NCBI GenBank assembly: GCA_008360975.2
Contig: CM039188.1
Location: 31,027,944 to 31,091,943, forward strand
DNA length: 64,000 bases
Direction of reading: 5' to 3'
From: Lichenostomus cassidix
Taxonomy: Eukaryota > Chordata > Aves > Passeriformes > Meliphagidae
In this document: one piece after another, positions 26,530-39,803 of the stretch
Layout: the number at the start of each line of letters is the position of its first letter
Position numbering within the stretch: position 1 is the first letter of the stretch
Program-made: the position numbers and the translations under genes
Notes under the pieces: generated by a model
Databases searched by the model: none
Told to the model about the DNA's origin: nothing
The model's input: only the letters and a program-made list of their open reading frames with translations

Positions 26530-29500
26530 TTTAGAGAAACAGTTGCTCTTTCAGCCTGACACAGGGCACTGTTCAGCGAGACCTGAGGCAGCGCTGCCCT
26601 TTTGAGGACTTCAATTCAGCTCCAGGGAGGATTGCCTGCTCGCCCGGGAAAACTGCCAGGCCAGGCTATTGCACAAAGAGCTGTGCAACAGGAGCTGACA
26701 GGGACACTCGTGGAGCACCCTGTGCTGGCAGGAAAAATCACTCACTGCAGGAGATGGTGCAGAATAAACTGGTCCCCAATAACCGTGCTGGAATTTCCCA
26801 GTACAGCAGAACTACAGGAAGACAGGCAGTCTGGCTGCTGCCTTGTGCTGATGTGTGTTAGCATCAGCTCCTGCTGCTATTGGGTGCGTTCAAACCAAAA
26901 AGGATTCCATAAGCATTTCCTCTGGATCTCAGTGGAATTCAAATTTAGATCCTTCGTGGGAATTCTGAGTATGTATTGAATTGGCTGAATAAAGGGTCAA
27001 GTGCTGCCACTTGCAAATTTTCACCCTGAGGAACGGAAGTGAAAAGAAATCATGACTTTACTGTCACAGAGAGGAGGACAGCGTTTGGCCGTTAAAAAAA
27101 AAAAAATTACAACAGTGTTATTAGAGGAAGAGAGAAGAGGGATTGAGAGTGTTTACAACCTCTGGTGTGTTTTTGGACTAATTCCTCCCAGGGCTTTTCA
27201 GGAAGATAAGTACTTCCTTGGCATTTGATCTCTCTTTCCCAACCAAGAGGAGTGGAAGATCATAAAAATACAGGAAGCCTTGTAAGAACCACAACATATG
27301 TACTTGTGTCTCTCGAAAGGGCTTCAGAGGCTCTTGGCTTGCCTGGCAGAGGACTAAAAATCTACTGAATGAAAAACAATAATGGGTTTATTACAGCATT
27401 TTTGGGAACTGAACTGGGAAGAATTTGTAAGGTAGTGTCAAACTTCCCCAGTACTGGGCAGTAGAAATATGTGCTGGTTCTGGCAGGGTGTGGAAGCAGA
27501 TAAGCTTCTCTCTCTGCCATCTTTAAAGGTGGTGCATAAATGACAGCAATAAATAGCCTGCAAAAGCTGGCATCTCCTTACTGCAAAGCTGGAGATCAAT
27601 CTGGGTTTTATATTTTTTGCTTATTTTATTTATACTTTCTAGATTCTGCTTAGCTAATCAGGGAGTAATAAAACTAAGAGCCCTGTATTTTGCAAGCTTT
27701 TATTAAATTTTGAAAGTCTCGGGGGAATATCTACATAAGCAAGAGTTTGCAAATTCGGAGCTATGCAGATTTAAGTAGGAAAAAATATGCTCATGTCTTT
27801 AATATGTGATGAATCCTGCTTTATATTTGAAACCTTGTCCCCAGTGGAACCCATTACAATAATGTTTATACGGGTTTATGCTATAAATGCATGATATTTT
27901 CCCTACAGCAGAATACGTTGGAATTTACTCCTAATGAAAAAAAAAAGTGTGAATGGGTAATATCCCAGAATCTGGATTCCTATAGGCATAATTACACCCT
28001 TTTATTAAGAAATGAAGCAATGAAAAATGAAATTTGTTAACATAAAGAGGGCTTTGTACAGCAGGCAGAATTGATAGGAAGAGCACCGTGAATGTCCTGC
28101 ACCAGTGTGAACTGGAATGCAGCCAAGTCCTACAGAATTAAGGGAAACTGGATCTCCAGGTGCCAATCTCACAGACAGCCTGGACAGAGGTGCTGTCACA
28201 GGAAAAAGCGGGAAGATGACAGTGATGGATCAGCACACAATTAAATAGCAGGAAGGAGTGATGTCACAGCAATATTTTGGTTGCACAGGTGTCCTCCTTT
28301 CAACTCAAGCAATATTTGTCCTGAAACAGGCCCAGCCAGATGACACAGGATCTGCATCTTTGGTTTTCTCTGTGTGAAAAACCATTGCATCAGCACAGGG
28401 ACATGCATGGACTTTAAAACAAACTGCCTGGAGAGAACAGGACAGAGCCCTTCTCTCCTGCTCCCCTTCCCTGCTCATCCCCTGACAGAAAACATAATTT
28501 ACTTTGTACCTGCAGTGCCCAGAGCCAAGGACAGGAGCTGGAGGGGACACTTCCAGAGATAGGACACCTCTTGCACACCTCATCGTGGTGGGAACTGTAG
28601 ACACAAGAAAAGCCTCTCCCATCACACAGCATGGGATGAGATTGCCACCAAGCTTGTTTTGAGCCATTTAAAGTTTCAAGCAGTGATGTGGGACTTCATC
28701 CCTCAGATGGGAGTGAACAGCCTGACAATGCACAGTGCTGTGACACGAGAACACAGCAAAACTCTGGCTTGCATATGGATCTCTTGTATAAGCTCCAGTT
28801 ACTTACTTGTCTTTGTTAAAAGGGAATTATATTATTTATTTTTGCATCTTTGGGGCTGAGGAGATGCAAACTTTCTCATTTTGGGTGGAACAATGACTCC
28901 CTGTTCTCACTTGGGGTCTTAAACTGTTGCTTTAATGTAATTTAGAAGGGAAAAAAAAAAAGGTTGAGCATTACAGAATGAAACAGAAATGCTAAACTTG
29001 ATTATTTAATTTCTCCTTCACAAGTGAAACTCATTTACAGGGAAAGGTGCTAACCCAACTTGCATGACTTCATACACAATTTCTCCCTGGCCTCTTCTAC
29101 ATCAGCCATCAGCACAGCCTGTTTGTAGACTTCATTAGTGAAAGAGATCAGTAAGGTACCATTCCTTTAAAAATAAAAAATGCCTAAATTCTCCAGTTCT
29201 TCCTAAAACCCACCACCCCATGCAAAACCCCATCTCCTAGCCTGTGTCTGTGCACTACTCATTTCTATAATACATTTTGACATCCTGTTTTTATAAGGGC
29301 CTGCATTCTCAGTTGTTGCCTCGATGTAAATTCATAGGTTTTCCTCTGCCAAATAGGAGCCAGGGCTCTGTGTAAGGATAAGTTGTTCAGTCCTAGAGAA
29401 CACTTCAGGGAAATGCCTGAATGTTACTCATAGAAATTATTCTTTGCTCTGTGAATAAAGCCAATAACATAATTGGGATTATCTGAGGAGTGAAAAATGA

Positions 29501-32500
29501 TTCAGTTTGAGTAAGCAGGGCTGTGTGTGGACATTAGCAGAAGAGTAAATTCAGCACCAAATAATAATAAAGAGGACTACAGTCAGTTTCCATTCGGAAA
29601 TGTTTGATTTCTAAAGGAGAACGAGGTGATCTCAGAGCACCAACATCAGATAACTGGGTGTTGGTTTCTTTAGATTGTTGTGTTGATCTGGCACTTGGTT
29701 TCCATGTGAGATGAGCAGGTGCCCTGAGGTTTCCCCATGGGGCAGGCTGTGGGTCACTCTGTTCCCCCATGCAGCGACGCAGCAGTTGTGCAGCGCCAGC
29801 GCTGCTACCTGGGCCAGGCTGCCCTGCAGGGGACACACCAAATCCTGCCACTCACACTCAGCATCAGACAAAACCACTTCAAAGCAGATTTTTCTGTTCC
29901 TGACCCTGAATAGCCACTACAGTAATATGTATATCTGCATACACAAAAGCGTTTGTTCTTATAAAAAATCTAAAACAAATGCAGAGCCGTGCCAGGATTA
30001 TACATTTCATTTCCCAGCATACAAATGAGGAACTAATTTACTCTGAGCTGTTCATGCATTTTGCTTTTAACAAACATCCATATGCCAAATAGACCTTCCA
30101 TGTACTTCCCTGCTGGAGTTTTTTTTCCTTTCAACTTGGTAGGGAACATTTGTGATCCTTATTCTCCCAAATATATCTGAAGAATATATTTTGCTCAAGG
30201 CCTTCTATTTTATAATTTAAGAGAAACAAAATCAATTCATGACTCTGGCAGCCTCGCTATTATGACAAGCATACATCTGTGCAAAAATACCCCAATCCCT
30301 AATTAATTACAGAATGTTATTAACATTTTAAAATTTAACAGTGGTTAATTTATTTAATTTCATAAACACAGGCATATGAAGTTACTTTTTATGGACCATT
30401 TTTTCATCTTTTGCCTTGAGTTTTGAAATCTGGGTAATTTAGCAGAGATACAGAGATATTTGCTTGTATCAAGATTATTTTCTGTTCAGATGGTTTCCAG
30501 TCTTTTATGTAATGACTTCAATAACTGAGGCTTGACACTTCACTCCTGACTCATGCAGCACTGATGAGCAGTGTTAATGGGAGTTTTTTCCAATTAGAGG
30601 AAACAGGCTGAGAGTCATGTTCTTTAAAATTAATACTTTTTATGAATGTATAATGCCAAAATCATCCCAGATCATATTTCTCATTTAGCAGAGCACATCA
30701 AGTTGAGCTTAATTTTAAGTCAGCTTAGTAAATACTCCACAAAAATATGCCCTGTCAGAGTTAAAATGGCTCATTGCTGAAAAAGATTTATTTATTCATC
30801 TGGTAAAGAGCTGCACATAAAATTACTACCAACTTTAATCAGATGAGGAAAATTATTTTATACAACTAATTAGTGGAACTAATAAAAAATCTGAGCAGGT
30901 ATAAACTTCTGTGAGGCATTTATATTTGTTTGAAAGACAGTGATCAATCTTGATTTGAACATTGAGATAAATCCTCAAATAAGTTTCTACTGCAACTGCA
31001 ACAAGTGTTACAGCAGCTATTGAGCCTTTTCCTGTGGTTACACATTCAGCATTTATTGGGGACTTATACAGTCCACCAGGTTCATTTGTAATCTTTAAAC
31101 TATCCTCTCTTACTTTTCTATGACCCTATTAAAAATACAATTTAAAAGGCAAACAGTAAAAACCTTGCTTTTCTCTATAGTCGTTATTCAAGTTTCTCTC
31201 ACTCCGTTTGGTCCTGCAGAAGTATCTTTCAGAGCTGTGCTGTGACATGGGCATTGTACTGAGCAGCCAAAGGAAGCAAGTGGTTCTCATTCATAGATAA
31301 TACAATGGCAGTGCTTTTTGTGACCTGTAACTACATCTGTGCTGCTCACTGAACCATCCACATTTACACTCAGCTGGAGAAAAGCCCATTTGGCCAAAAA
31401 TAAGATACACTTTTAATTGGTATCCTCATGTGCATATTTGAACACCAATCCTCGGTAGCAATGCTCATCTGAGTGGAGCTGTGAGCTCTGTTATGCAACT
31501 TGGTAGCCTTGTAAGGTTTTTATCTACATTTCTGTGTGTTTTTGCACACATATAGTCACAAATTAAAAGCCTCAGCTTCAGAGAGATATATATGTTACAA
31601 TGTTAGTTGGAAGCATCTGAGTACCTGTGGTGACTGAATAACTCCTAATTTCCAAAATGTAGTTCTACTCTACCTCATTCAAGTTCCACTTCAAGTACTA
31701 AGGAAACTGAAAGGAATACATCAGTGTTTGCATGGATTTTGGAAATTTATCATGTATATCCAACTGTAGATATGTAGGAAAAAAAAAAACAAAAAAATGC
31801 CACCCCAGCAAAACCAAATACTGATGAAGATATGAGAGGCAGGCTTTAGTGGCTAATAGCACAAAACAACTTTTTGCTGGCTTTATCCATTGCCAAGATG
31901 GTGTGACCTGACAGGTGGATCAAGAAGCAAAGTGGAAGGAAGCCTCATGCTCTTACCACACCTCACCTCACCACACCAACCTCTAATCATAGACTACAAC
32001 AACAATTTTGAAAGATAATTAATTCCAAATACAGTCTATAATTCATATTAGCATCATAGACCAGAGGCAATGTTTGTTATGAGAAACTTCCAGGAAGGGA
32101 TAAAATGGAGTTTTTGGCCCCAAGACTTCACTGCTTACACCTTCTTTCACCTCAGACCAAGTTACTAAGCCCTGGCAAGAAAAAGATGCTTGTGCAGAGC
32201 ATGGCCTGATTTAGCTGGGGTAGCATTTGATTTTTTTTATCAGCCTTCATTACTGTAATATCATACACAGGGTTTTTCCTTTGTTTGCCATGCAACTTAT
32301 TCCCCTAAGATTAGTCTTTTTCTAGTCAAGCAGTTTAAAGCTAATCACAGTTGTTATTTTAATCTGTGCTCTCCATTAAGAATTCTCGCAGAGCTATTTT
32401 GCTTGTTAGCAATTAAGGCTTCCCAATGGAAGTTCATGATTACAGGAAAAGCAACCTGTTTAATACTTGGCACCTCTTTAGTATTAAAACCAGGAGCACA

Positions 32501-33146
32501 GAAGCATGCTAATGCTGCTGATGAAAGCAGAGCAGATCTATTTAACAAACTCTGTTTTGAATATACAGCATTGCCAAAACGCAATGCAATCCTCATGTGC
32601 ATTTCTGGTCCCTCCCCTCTGTGTTTTACATTACTGCAATAAGGTAAGCAAGTGCTGTTGAACCTTCGTTAATTTATTACATATTAGTCATGTCTGAACT
32701 GCAGCATATCCTCATGTTTTCACCAAGGCAGACTGAACTCTTTGTCCTGGTTCCAGTAGCACTACTAATAAAATTCCCTGGATAGATCTCAAGACCAGCA
32801 TCTGACCTTTGCTGATTCAGGCAAGCACCCTGCGCTGAATTATTACTCCTTTCTTCTGTTAAGAGAATTAGTAATTGCTGCCACTGATCTGTGTGTCAAG
32901 ACTTGAAAATTATGATCTACTGTTAAGTCAATAAGCAAAGACTGCAGGAGCAAATTTGTGTATCTTGGGTTGATTGTCTGTCATGTGATTCTGCCATAAA
33001 AATTACACATAGTAATGCCCATTAGCTGAATTAAAGCATTAAATGACTAGGTAAGAAACAACTCTGCAGGAGGATTCCCTACCCCTGACCCAATTCTCTC
33101 CTGTTAAAAGTTATTTCCAGACAGGATAGGGCAGAGAAATCCAAAA

Positions 33147-33180
33147 TTATATATATATATTTATATATATATATATTTTA
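33147..33180 (+). repeat. (TA)n microsatellite with one interruption
   Basis: Two TA runs flank a TTTA interruption in an otherwise AT-rich intronic stretch. Confidence 0.95.
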
Positions 33181-34460
33181 ACTGATACATGGAGGTGCAC
33201 AACTACTATTGTGCGTCACTTCCAGTGGTAAATGTTTGTGATTTCCATTGGCAGGGGTCAAATCTGTCTCACGTTGGGTAAATGTGTTTTGCTCAAACCT
33301 GAGAAATAAGGGAACCACCGATAAGTCAAATATGCCATTGTTTTCATCATCCTTTATGTGAAAATAACTATTGTAAAATGTTCAGCATAAGAAAAGCTAT
33401 GTCAATAAAGTCTGCATCTTCCCAAAGCAGTGAGGTACCTTCACTTGCTGTAGTCAAGGTTTTAAGAACAAGGCATGTGAAGCTGGGGTAGAGGTCTGCT
33501 TTAGTGGAAAGCTGTAAAACGTGACCTAAGCACAGCCAGTTCTCCTGGGACAGCAATTACAGCAATAAATGTTCCACAGCAGATGCTAATGCCATGTGTA
33601 AACAGTCATCCTCTAAAGTGAAAAGAAATTTTGGCCCCACATGTGTTTTAGGGTCCCATTGTACGAGTGGAAATAGTAAGGAAATGTAAAATTGATATGC
33701 ACACCATGACATTGGGTTTAGTCTCCTGTGCCTCAGCCTGATGACCATAAATCTGTCCAGGCTGTGAGTGGGGCTGGGGGAGCTAAATGGGCACAATTTG
33801 TGAGTGTCACTTTTATGGGATCGCCCCGAGGACAGCGGGGCTGTCGGTCAATGTCAGGTTCAGCACCCAGTGACCCACTGGCTTCCCATCGTGCCTCTCA
33901 CAAATCAGGGGCAGAATGGAGTTGGAGGAGAGAGCTCTGCTGATTTATTAGGACATCTGTCTGCCTCTAGACAGCCCAGCACTGCCCCTGTGTAGTGCCA
34001 GCCATTAGCATAATCCTCGCCATGGAACTTCTTAGAGATTTCAAAGAGGGGAATAAAGTGTTCAAAGGCTGGGCTGAACCAGAAGGGGTTTTTTTTGTAG
34101 TGCTCATTACAAGTCTTAGCTTTTTATGCTGACGCCCCATAAAAATAATAATAAAAATAAATAATGTTAAAAATAAATTAATGTTTTTAGTTTTCCACCA
34201 CCACCAAATTTTCAGAACACATCTGAATGTCTGTTTATAATAAAATAAAGTCACTGCCCCTGCTACTGTTAAAAAACTTCTTAGTATTTTAATTTTTTAT
34301 TATCCATTTATATTTAACTACACTAGTGTCATCTGCATATAATGTTATCACCTTCATTCTTACAAAGTTAGTCTTCTGAATTCTGTAATGTTAAATGAAA
34401 ACTTCAATTTTTTTGGCTACTTTTTAAGAAAAGCAGGAATTAAGCACAAACTTTCTGAGT

Positions 34461-34524
34461 TTTTCCTATAAGGAAGAGTCAATAATCCTATAAGAGTCAA
34501 TTTTCCTATAAGGAAGAGTCAATA
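34461..34524 (+). repeat. direct duplication, 40-bp spacing
   Basis: TTTTCCTATAAGGAAGAGTC plus AATA occurs at 34461-34484 and again at 34501-34523 (AAT). A third partial copy (CCTATAAGAGTCAA) lies between them. This is a recent-looking local tandem duplication in AT-rich intron. Confidence 0.85.
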
Positions 34525-35476
34525 TCATAATGCTGTAAGCTACAAATGCCATGATACTTCTTTATATTGTATAGGGAATATAGGAAGTTTTTGAGGTGCA
34601 GAACAACTAGTATTGGCATGTGCAAAGGCACTGGTTTTTCGTACCTGAGAGACATTCACCTGAAAAATCAGACAGATCATTATTTCTCCCTTGATCAGAA
34701 CTAAGGTGAAATAGGTTTCAGTCTATGAAGATTATATTATTCCCTGAATATTTGTTTCTATTTGACTGTGTATTTAAAAGGACTGTCACTGTTCATATGT
34801 CTTCAGGGAAAAAAAAAAAAAGAAATATTGCATTAAAAAATTGCTGTGAATGTTGAAAGAATTTTATTGTTGGTATTATTTCATTTCCTCTGTATTAAAT
34901 GTTATGTTGGATAGGATTTGAGCAGTTACCAAATTTGCTGTAGGCAGCATAGAAACACCCACCAGTGGCAATCCCTGCTCTGCTTAAACCAGACTGACAT
35001 CTGGGCAACATGAACAGAGAAGGAATAGAAAATCTGGACTATCTAGAGCACTGCAAAATTGTAAACCTGTTTATTTTTGTTTTGAAACTCTCAGTGGCTC
35101 ATGCTACTATGCTGTTGTTTTAGCTGGGATTTGTGTGCCATTCAATAAAAACATTTATATTCAAGGATATAAGACAATTTCTTAAATTCAGTCCAATTAA
35201 AAGAATCTGAAGTAGAGTTAACATCCACTGCCTAGAAACTATAACATGAAGAAACCTGTGCATGTGTGTAACTGCCCTGATTAAAAAGGGCAGGATTCAA
35301 CTCGTGTGTGCTGCCCTACTTATTTCATGAGGTAAGATTTGGTAGCCTGCAAAGAATTAAAAACTGGAGAATCTGAATACCCAGTCATTCGTGTGAACTC
35401 AAAAATGAAAACTACAGATTGCAGTATCTTTTCCAAAATAGCAGCATAAATAAATATGTGTGTGTACAGTACTTGC

Positions 35477-35550
35477 CTCCATAAATTCCAGCGTTGTTCT
35501 TCCAGCTGAGTCACTAAATGCTCTATGTACTTGTTGGAGTCCATATATTC
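35477..35550 (-). CDS. NCKAP5: NCKAP5 internal coding exon (N-terminal coiled-coil start), partial gene
   Basis: Read on the minus strand, a pyrimidine-rich acceptor (AACTTTTTCTTTAG) is followed by a 74-nt open exon. It starts in phase 0 with EYMDSNKYIEHLVTQLEEQ, continues RWNLW, and ends two bases into an Arg codon. From memory of human NCKAP5, this segment follows the first coding exon and differs at only about four of 25 residues. The paralogue NCKAP5L, as I recall it, lacks this N-terminal segment. NCKAP5 is a large Nck-binding protein, reported to associate with microtubules; this exon begins its N-terminal coiled coil. The donor reads GAG|GCAAGT, so the following intron would be of the GC-AG class. 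An alternative GT donor four bases downstream (CAA|GTACTG) matches consensus poorly. A possible branch point (CTAAT) lies about 25 bases before the acceptor. The rest of the gene is outside the window or in very distant exons: I could not find the first coding exon or the next exon here. Confidence 0.85.
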
Positions 35551-36892
35551 CTAAAGAAAAAGTTATAAAAATATTAGTTTTTCAATGTTCAAAGCATTTG
35601 TAAAATTTTGAGTGCAAACCAATCAGAGTCAGTCTATGGAGTCCACTTTGAATTTGCTCCCCAAGTTGTCCCATGTACATAGAAATCACAGGGATGTAAA
35701 AATCTAGATTAAATCCACATTTGGATTCATATGTGAACAGGGCAGTAGCCCAATGCACTTTTCAGAGATTATTTGAGGGGAAGACAAGAGGCACTGAGGA
35801 TACACAAGCAGCACAAATAAATTAGCATACATATAAATTCATATCCCTTTTCCAAGCCCAGAATAATCTTCGCTGGATCCAGACTGAAAAATAACTTCCC
35901 AGCAGTGCAGTCACTCTTTTGGTGCACATTTTGTTTACTTTAGATATAAATCAAAGTGAACGGAATATTTGACTCAAATATTTATTTCATGGACAGTATG
36001 AAAAATACTATAGCGTGTACCCTATTTGAAAATGAAGCTATAACTCAGCTCCTATATTATTTTCCAGTCCAACTTTTGCAGATGCAATAACTTGCAATAT
36101 CAGCTATATGAAAGTTCCTGTACTTGTGTCTAGACAGAATTTCTGATAAATAATCTTGACCAGATGAACAATTCGGATTTTTTTTCTATTGAAGCCTATT
36201 CTTTAAACTCAATGCAAAGAGATGATGTTTATTCTCAGCAGAGAAATCTGTCAGTAATAGAAATACACCACCTCATTTCCAGGAGGAAGGCAACATCAGT
36301 GTTATTTATATCAAATACTTCAGAATGAACCCAGAGAATAACGTGATATAATATGATATATTTGTATGACAGCAGTACCAACACAGTCACATTACTATTA
36401 TTCTGAAAGCCTATCAGTAATAATATAACTCTCCTGAAATATCTCACCAAAGTAAAAATATGTCTCAAACCTCATACTGCAGGAAATAACAACTATTGGA
36501 GTACCACATGGAAAAGAATCCATCTTCACTTTCTGGGAACAAAAGCTCCATTTTTATAACTCCACTGTTTTACCTTTGGGTTCATCACAGAATCACTCTG
36601 TGGGGTTCTGGTTTGTATTAGAAGTTGTTTCTTTACTATGATTATTCTTTTGTGTACAAATATGGATTTTTGTTGCAAAGTAGTTGGTTCTTCTAAACCA
36701 TTTATCTTCATGACCAGGAATCTGAGACAGCCACTGCAGGGGCAGTACATCTTTGTGTCTTTTCAAGGTGAAGATAAACCTTAGCTGATTTTAATGATCA
36801 TAATTTATATATAAATGTACGTCTTTATTTTTCAGGACAGGAATTGTTCCAAGTCTTCTGTGTTTCTGTCCACAGTAATTATTTTCTTGTTC

Positions 36893-36920
36893 AGAGAGAG
36901 AGAGGGAGAGAGAGGGAGAG
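36893..36920 (+). repeat. (GA)n/(GGGAGA)n purine repeat
   Basis: AGAGAGAGAGAGGGAGAGAG is followed by AGGGAGAG, an uninterrupted purine tract. Confidence 0.92.
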
Positions 36921-37969
36921 TGGTCCTGCAAAGGCACAAAGAAAGGTCCCTTGCCCTGTTCAAACTGCATGGCTTGAAAAGCTTTGGGTATTGTAAAACT
37001 TTACATTAAACTTTGTGCTTGCCCCAAGTTTAAATTTCATTCTGACTGCTGTAAGTAGAAACATCTTGTAGATGTTTCTTTCAGAACACATAAAATAATG
37101 GAAATCCTGAGAAGCATCATGAACTTCATGGCAATTAAGCAAGAAGTTTCTTCCAAGCTAATTCTAATAAAGTCATTCTGCAATACACATATATTAGAGT
37201 TCACAAAAAATAACACTGTAAAATCTATAATGATGATTAGTTGCACTACCAAGTTCTTTAAAACAAGTTTCCTGTTTTGCTTTATATTTTTTACTACAAT
37301 GAATCTAGCATAAATTAGTATTAATACCTTTACATCTTTTTAATGTAATATTAAACAATATTCCTGATTTATTCATCAGTGCACTTTGCCCTTCAGGCAA
37401 AGCTAGGATCAGCAGTTTTATTCTGCATAATTCTACCATGATAATATACAAGCCTCATTCTGAAGCAATTTTTTTAAAAATATTTTCTGAAAATAAGGAC
37501 AGTGGGGAAAAAGAAAGCACTGTGTTTATCCAATATGACTTCAGCCTTAAAGTTTTCCTGTGACAAATCAGAAACATTATTCTGTTTCTCTTTAAAAACC
37601 TGCAGCCTGGGAGTATGTGATCTGTCAGTGTGCAAAAGTGACGTAAAAAAATCAACCATGACTTGATGGTGGCTAGCAGCACCTCCTTTCTTCTGGCACA
37701 TTCACATGCCAGCTGTGTCCACAGCAGCCATCTGCTCCAGACAAGATCTCTGTCCCCAAGCCCAGGTTTCTGCTCTTTTCTCTCATCAACTCTCCCAGTA
37801 AGACGAATTCTGCAATCCCTGGATCAGGACCCAGTGTTATCATTTTGTCAGTGTGAAGCAAATAGCAAACAGTCACTTGAGATTTAGAACAACTTCGTGA
37901 TTTAGAATAACTTGGCACATTCAGTGAGAGCAGAAAATGTGAGGAAAACCCCAAAGTAATCACACTGGT

Positions 37970-38031
37970 TTATGGTTGGACTCCATGACCTTAAAGGTCT
38001 TTTCCAGCCTAAATGATTCTCTGGCTTTATG
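37970..38031 (+). mobile_element. CR1 LINE 3'-terminal fragment, plus orientation
   Basis: The sequence GGTTGGACTCCATGACCTTA, followed by AAGGTCTTTTCCAGCCTAAA and a decayed ATTCTATG-type tail, is the last 60 or so bases of an avian CR1. Only the extreme 3' end is present, in line with early termination of reverse transcription. It is non-coding. Confidence 0.88.
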
Positions 38032-38696
38032 CTCAACACAAAAATATACACAATTCATTAAAGCACTTCACAGTGCCCAGTAGATCACATCCAGAAGGGT
38101 AATACAAGTGTTTTGTAGCTTCCTTGGAGCTCTGCCATATGAATGTTTGTGCCATGCAGGCTCTGAGGAGCATGGAAAACTGTGGAGTTTGAAAAATCAC
38201 ATGAAGCATCATTTTCTGGTTTAAGGGTAAAAGTCATTGAGGCTGACACTTTGGTACATATTCTAGATACTATGAAGACAGACCAATCAAATGGGAGAGA
38301 AAGGCTCTTTTTAAGTAAAGAAAAGTAAAAGCACAGCAGCCCCAGGGTTTCAAAAGGGGGTTACAATTCTTCACGTTCCCCCTAGAACGATGGACACTGA
38401 GCATCTGCAGAGCAGGAGGGGGTAAAGCTGTGTAAGGCCAAGTTAATATTTCTGTAATAATGCAGCATTTTTCATCTGAAGTTGGAGACTCCAAATTAGT
38501 GTATTTATGTACATTTGGTGATGTTACACAGTGATTGTGCTGGTTGTAGAATTGCCATCCATGCTGTTATTCACTACTGAACTAGACCTCAGCAGCCTGC
38601 AGAGTGATGGCTCTGCTTGGAGTCCCACTCCTACCCCCAGCCTTTCCTCACAACTTGCTGGATTACTGAGGAGCTCATGGATTAAAATAAAAAATT

Positions 38697-38713
38697 AAAA
38701 AAAAAAAAAAAAT
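38697..38713 (+). repeat. poly(A), 17 bases
   Basis: An A run preceded by ATTAAAATAAAAAATT. It lies too far from any recognised CR1 to be its tail. Confidence 0.9.
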
Positions 38714-39565
38714 CCCTTTTATAATAATGAGTGAAACCTGTCCTTTCTGAATGAGTTAGCTTCCAGCCATGAGAAATTCACTCCATCTATCCTCCTGTGA
38801 TGGCATATAACTGCACTGTTTTAAGGAAAAAACCTTCTTTAATATATTTAAATGCAGTAGAAAATCTTTCTGCCATGCGGGAGGAGATGGCATGCAAATG
38901 TCACAGCAGCTCATCTAATTTAGAGAGCATTAGAGAATTGCTTTACCCGAATCGTTGCTGATTTGAGTTGAAGCACAACCCTAGAAATATACCTAAATAT
39001 GGTTTTTTTGACAGAACTAAATATCTCACTTTGCAATGCTTAATTGTTTTGCTAGTTTTTTAGGATTTTATTTTTTTTTCTCTTTGTTAGCTGGACGGCT
39101 GTCAGGAAAAAACAGGGAAGAGAAAGGAAATGAAGTGCCTCCACTGAAGCCTGGGATCCACTGCTCGTATTTTGGTTGCTTACTTGGGTATTTGTTCTGG
39201 CCTATCCCTGTTGTTGTGCTGGGCAGGGTATCAAAAATTAGCCAGCACACAGAACATTTTCCCATCCATTGTTACAGAGCAAACCCTCAGAGCAACCTTA
39301 GGTTCACAGCACAGGAGTCACTTGCTGGAAGCTGGAGGTGATAAATTCAGGCCAAAGAAATAGCACATAGTCTCTGCCTCTCTCAAGGAACTTGCACAGC
39401 TTGGTATCAAAGAGACTTTAATGAGCTTAGCGAGATGTGAAAAGGATTAAGGATACCAGCAAATCACTTGATTACGTACTTAATTCAATAGGGCTACTCA
39501 TGTGCTGCAGGCTCTGCTGTGCTGCACTGGGCAGTGGGGCCAGGGGGTGGGACTGGCCCCTGCTG

Positions 39566-39803
39566 CAGCAGGGACACCCCAAACCCCAAACCCAAACCCA
39601 CACACCTCAGCCAGGCATGTGGGGACACGGCCACTGTCCCCTGCTTCAGCAGGGACACCCCAAACCCCAAACCCACACACCTCAGCTGGGCACATGGGGA
39701 CACGGCCACTGTCCCCTCCTGCAGCAGGGACATCCCAAACCCCAACCCCAAACCCACACACCTCAGCCAGGCACATGGGGACACGGCCACTGTCCCCTGC
39801 CAC
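39566..39803 (+). repeat. GC-rich minisatellite, three units of 75-81 bp
   Basis: Units begin at CAGCAGGG at 39566, 39647 and 39722, giving periods of 81 and 75 bases and a third unit of about 81. Each contains GGGACA(C/T)CCCAAACCCC, a CCCACACACCTCAG block and GGGGACACGGCCACTGTCCC. Length differences come from gain or loss of a CCCAAA hexamer within each unit. The period is a multiple of three in every unit, which is why several frames on both strands stay open here; this is a property of the repeat, not evidence of a protein. Such arrays are often length-polymorphic. Confidence 0.95.

Larger units (their letters stand above)
23171..35476. other. non-coding, presumed NCKAP5 intron; some blocks look enhancer-like
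   Basis: No coding exon was recognised. The stretches 30290-30900 and 32340-32640 are AT-rich but not simple, with several homeodomain-type TAATTA/TAATTAG cores, and lack recognisable repeats. They are candidates for conserved non-coding elements, which cannot be shown without alignment. The CRE at 26522, the TA repeat at 33147 and the duplication at 34461 are listed separately. Confidence 0.55.

Noticed and set aside
36580..36620. TCACAGAATCACTCTGTGG as a possible reversed CR1 tail
   Set aside because: Only a few bases match, and the following sequence does not continue as CR1.
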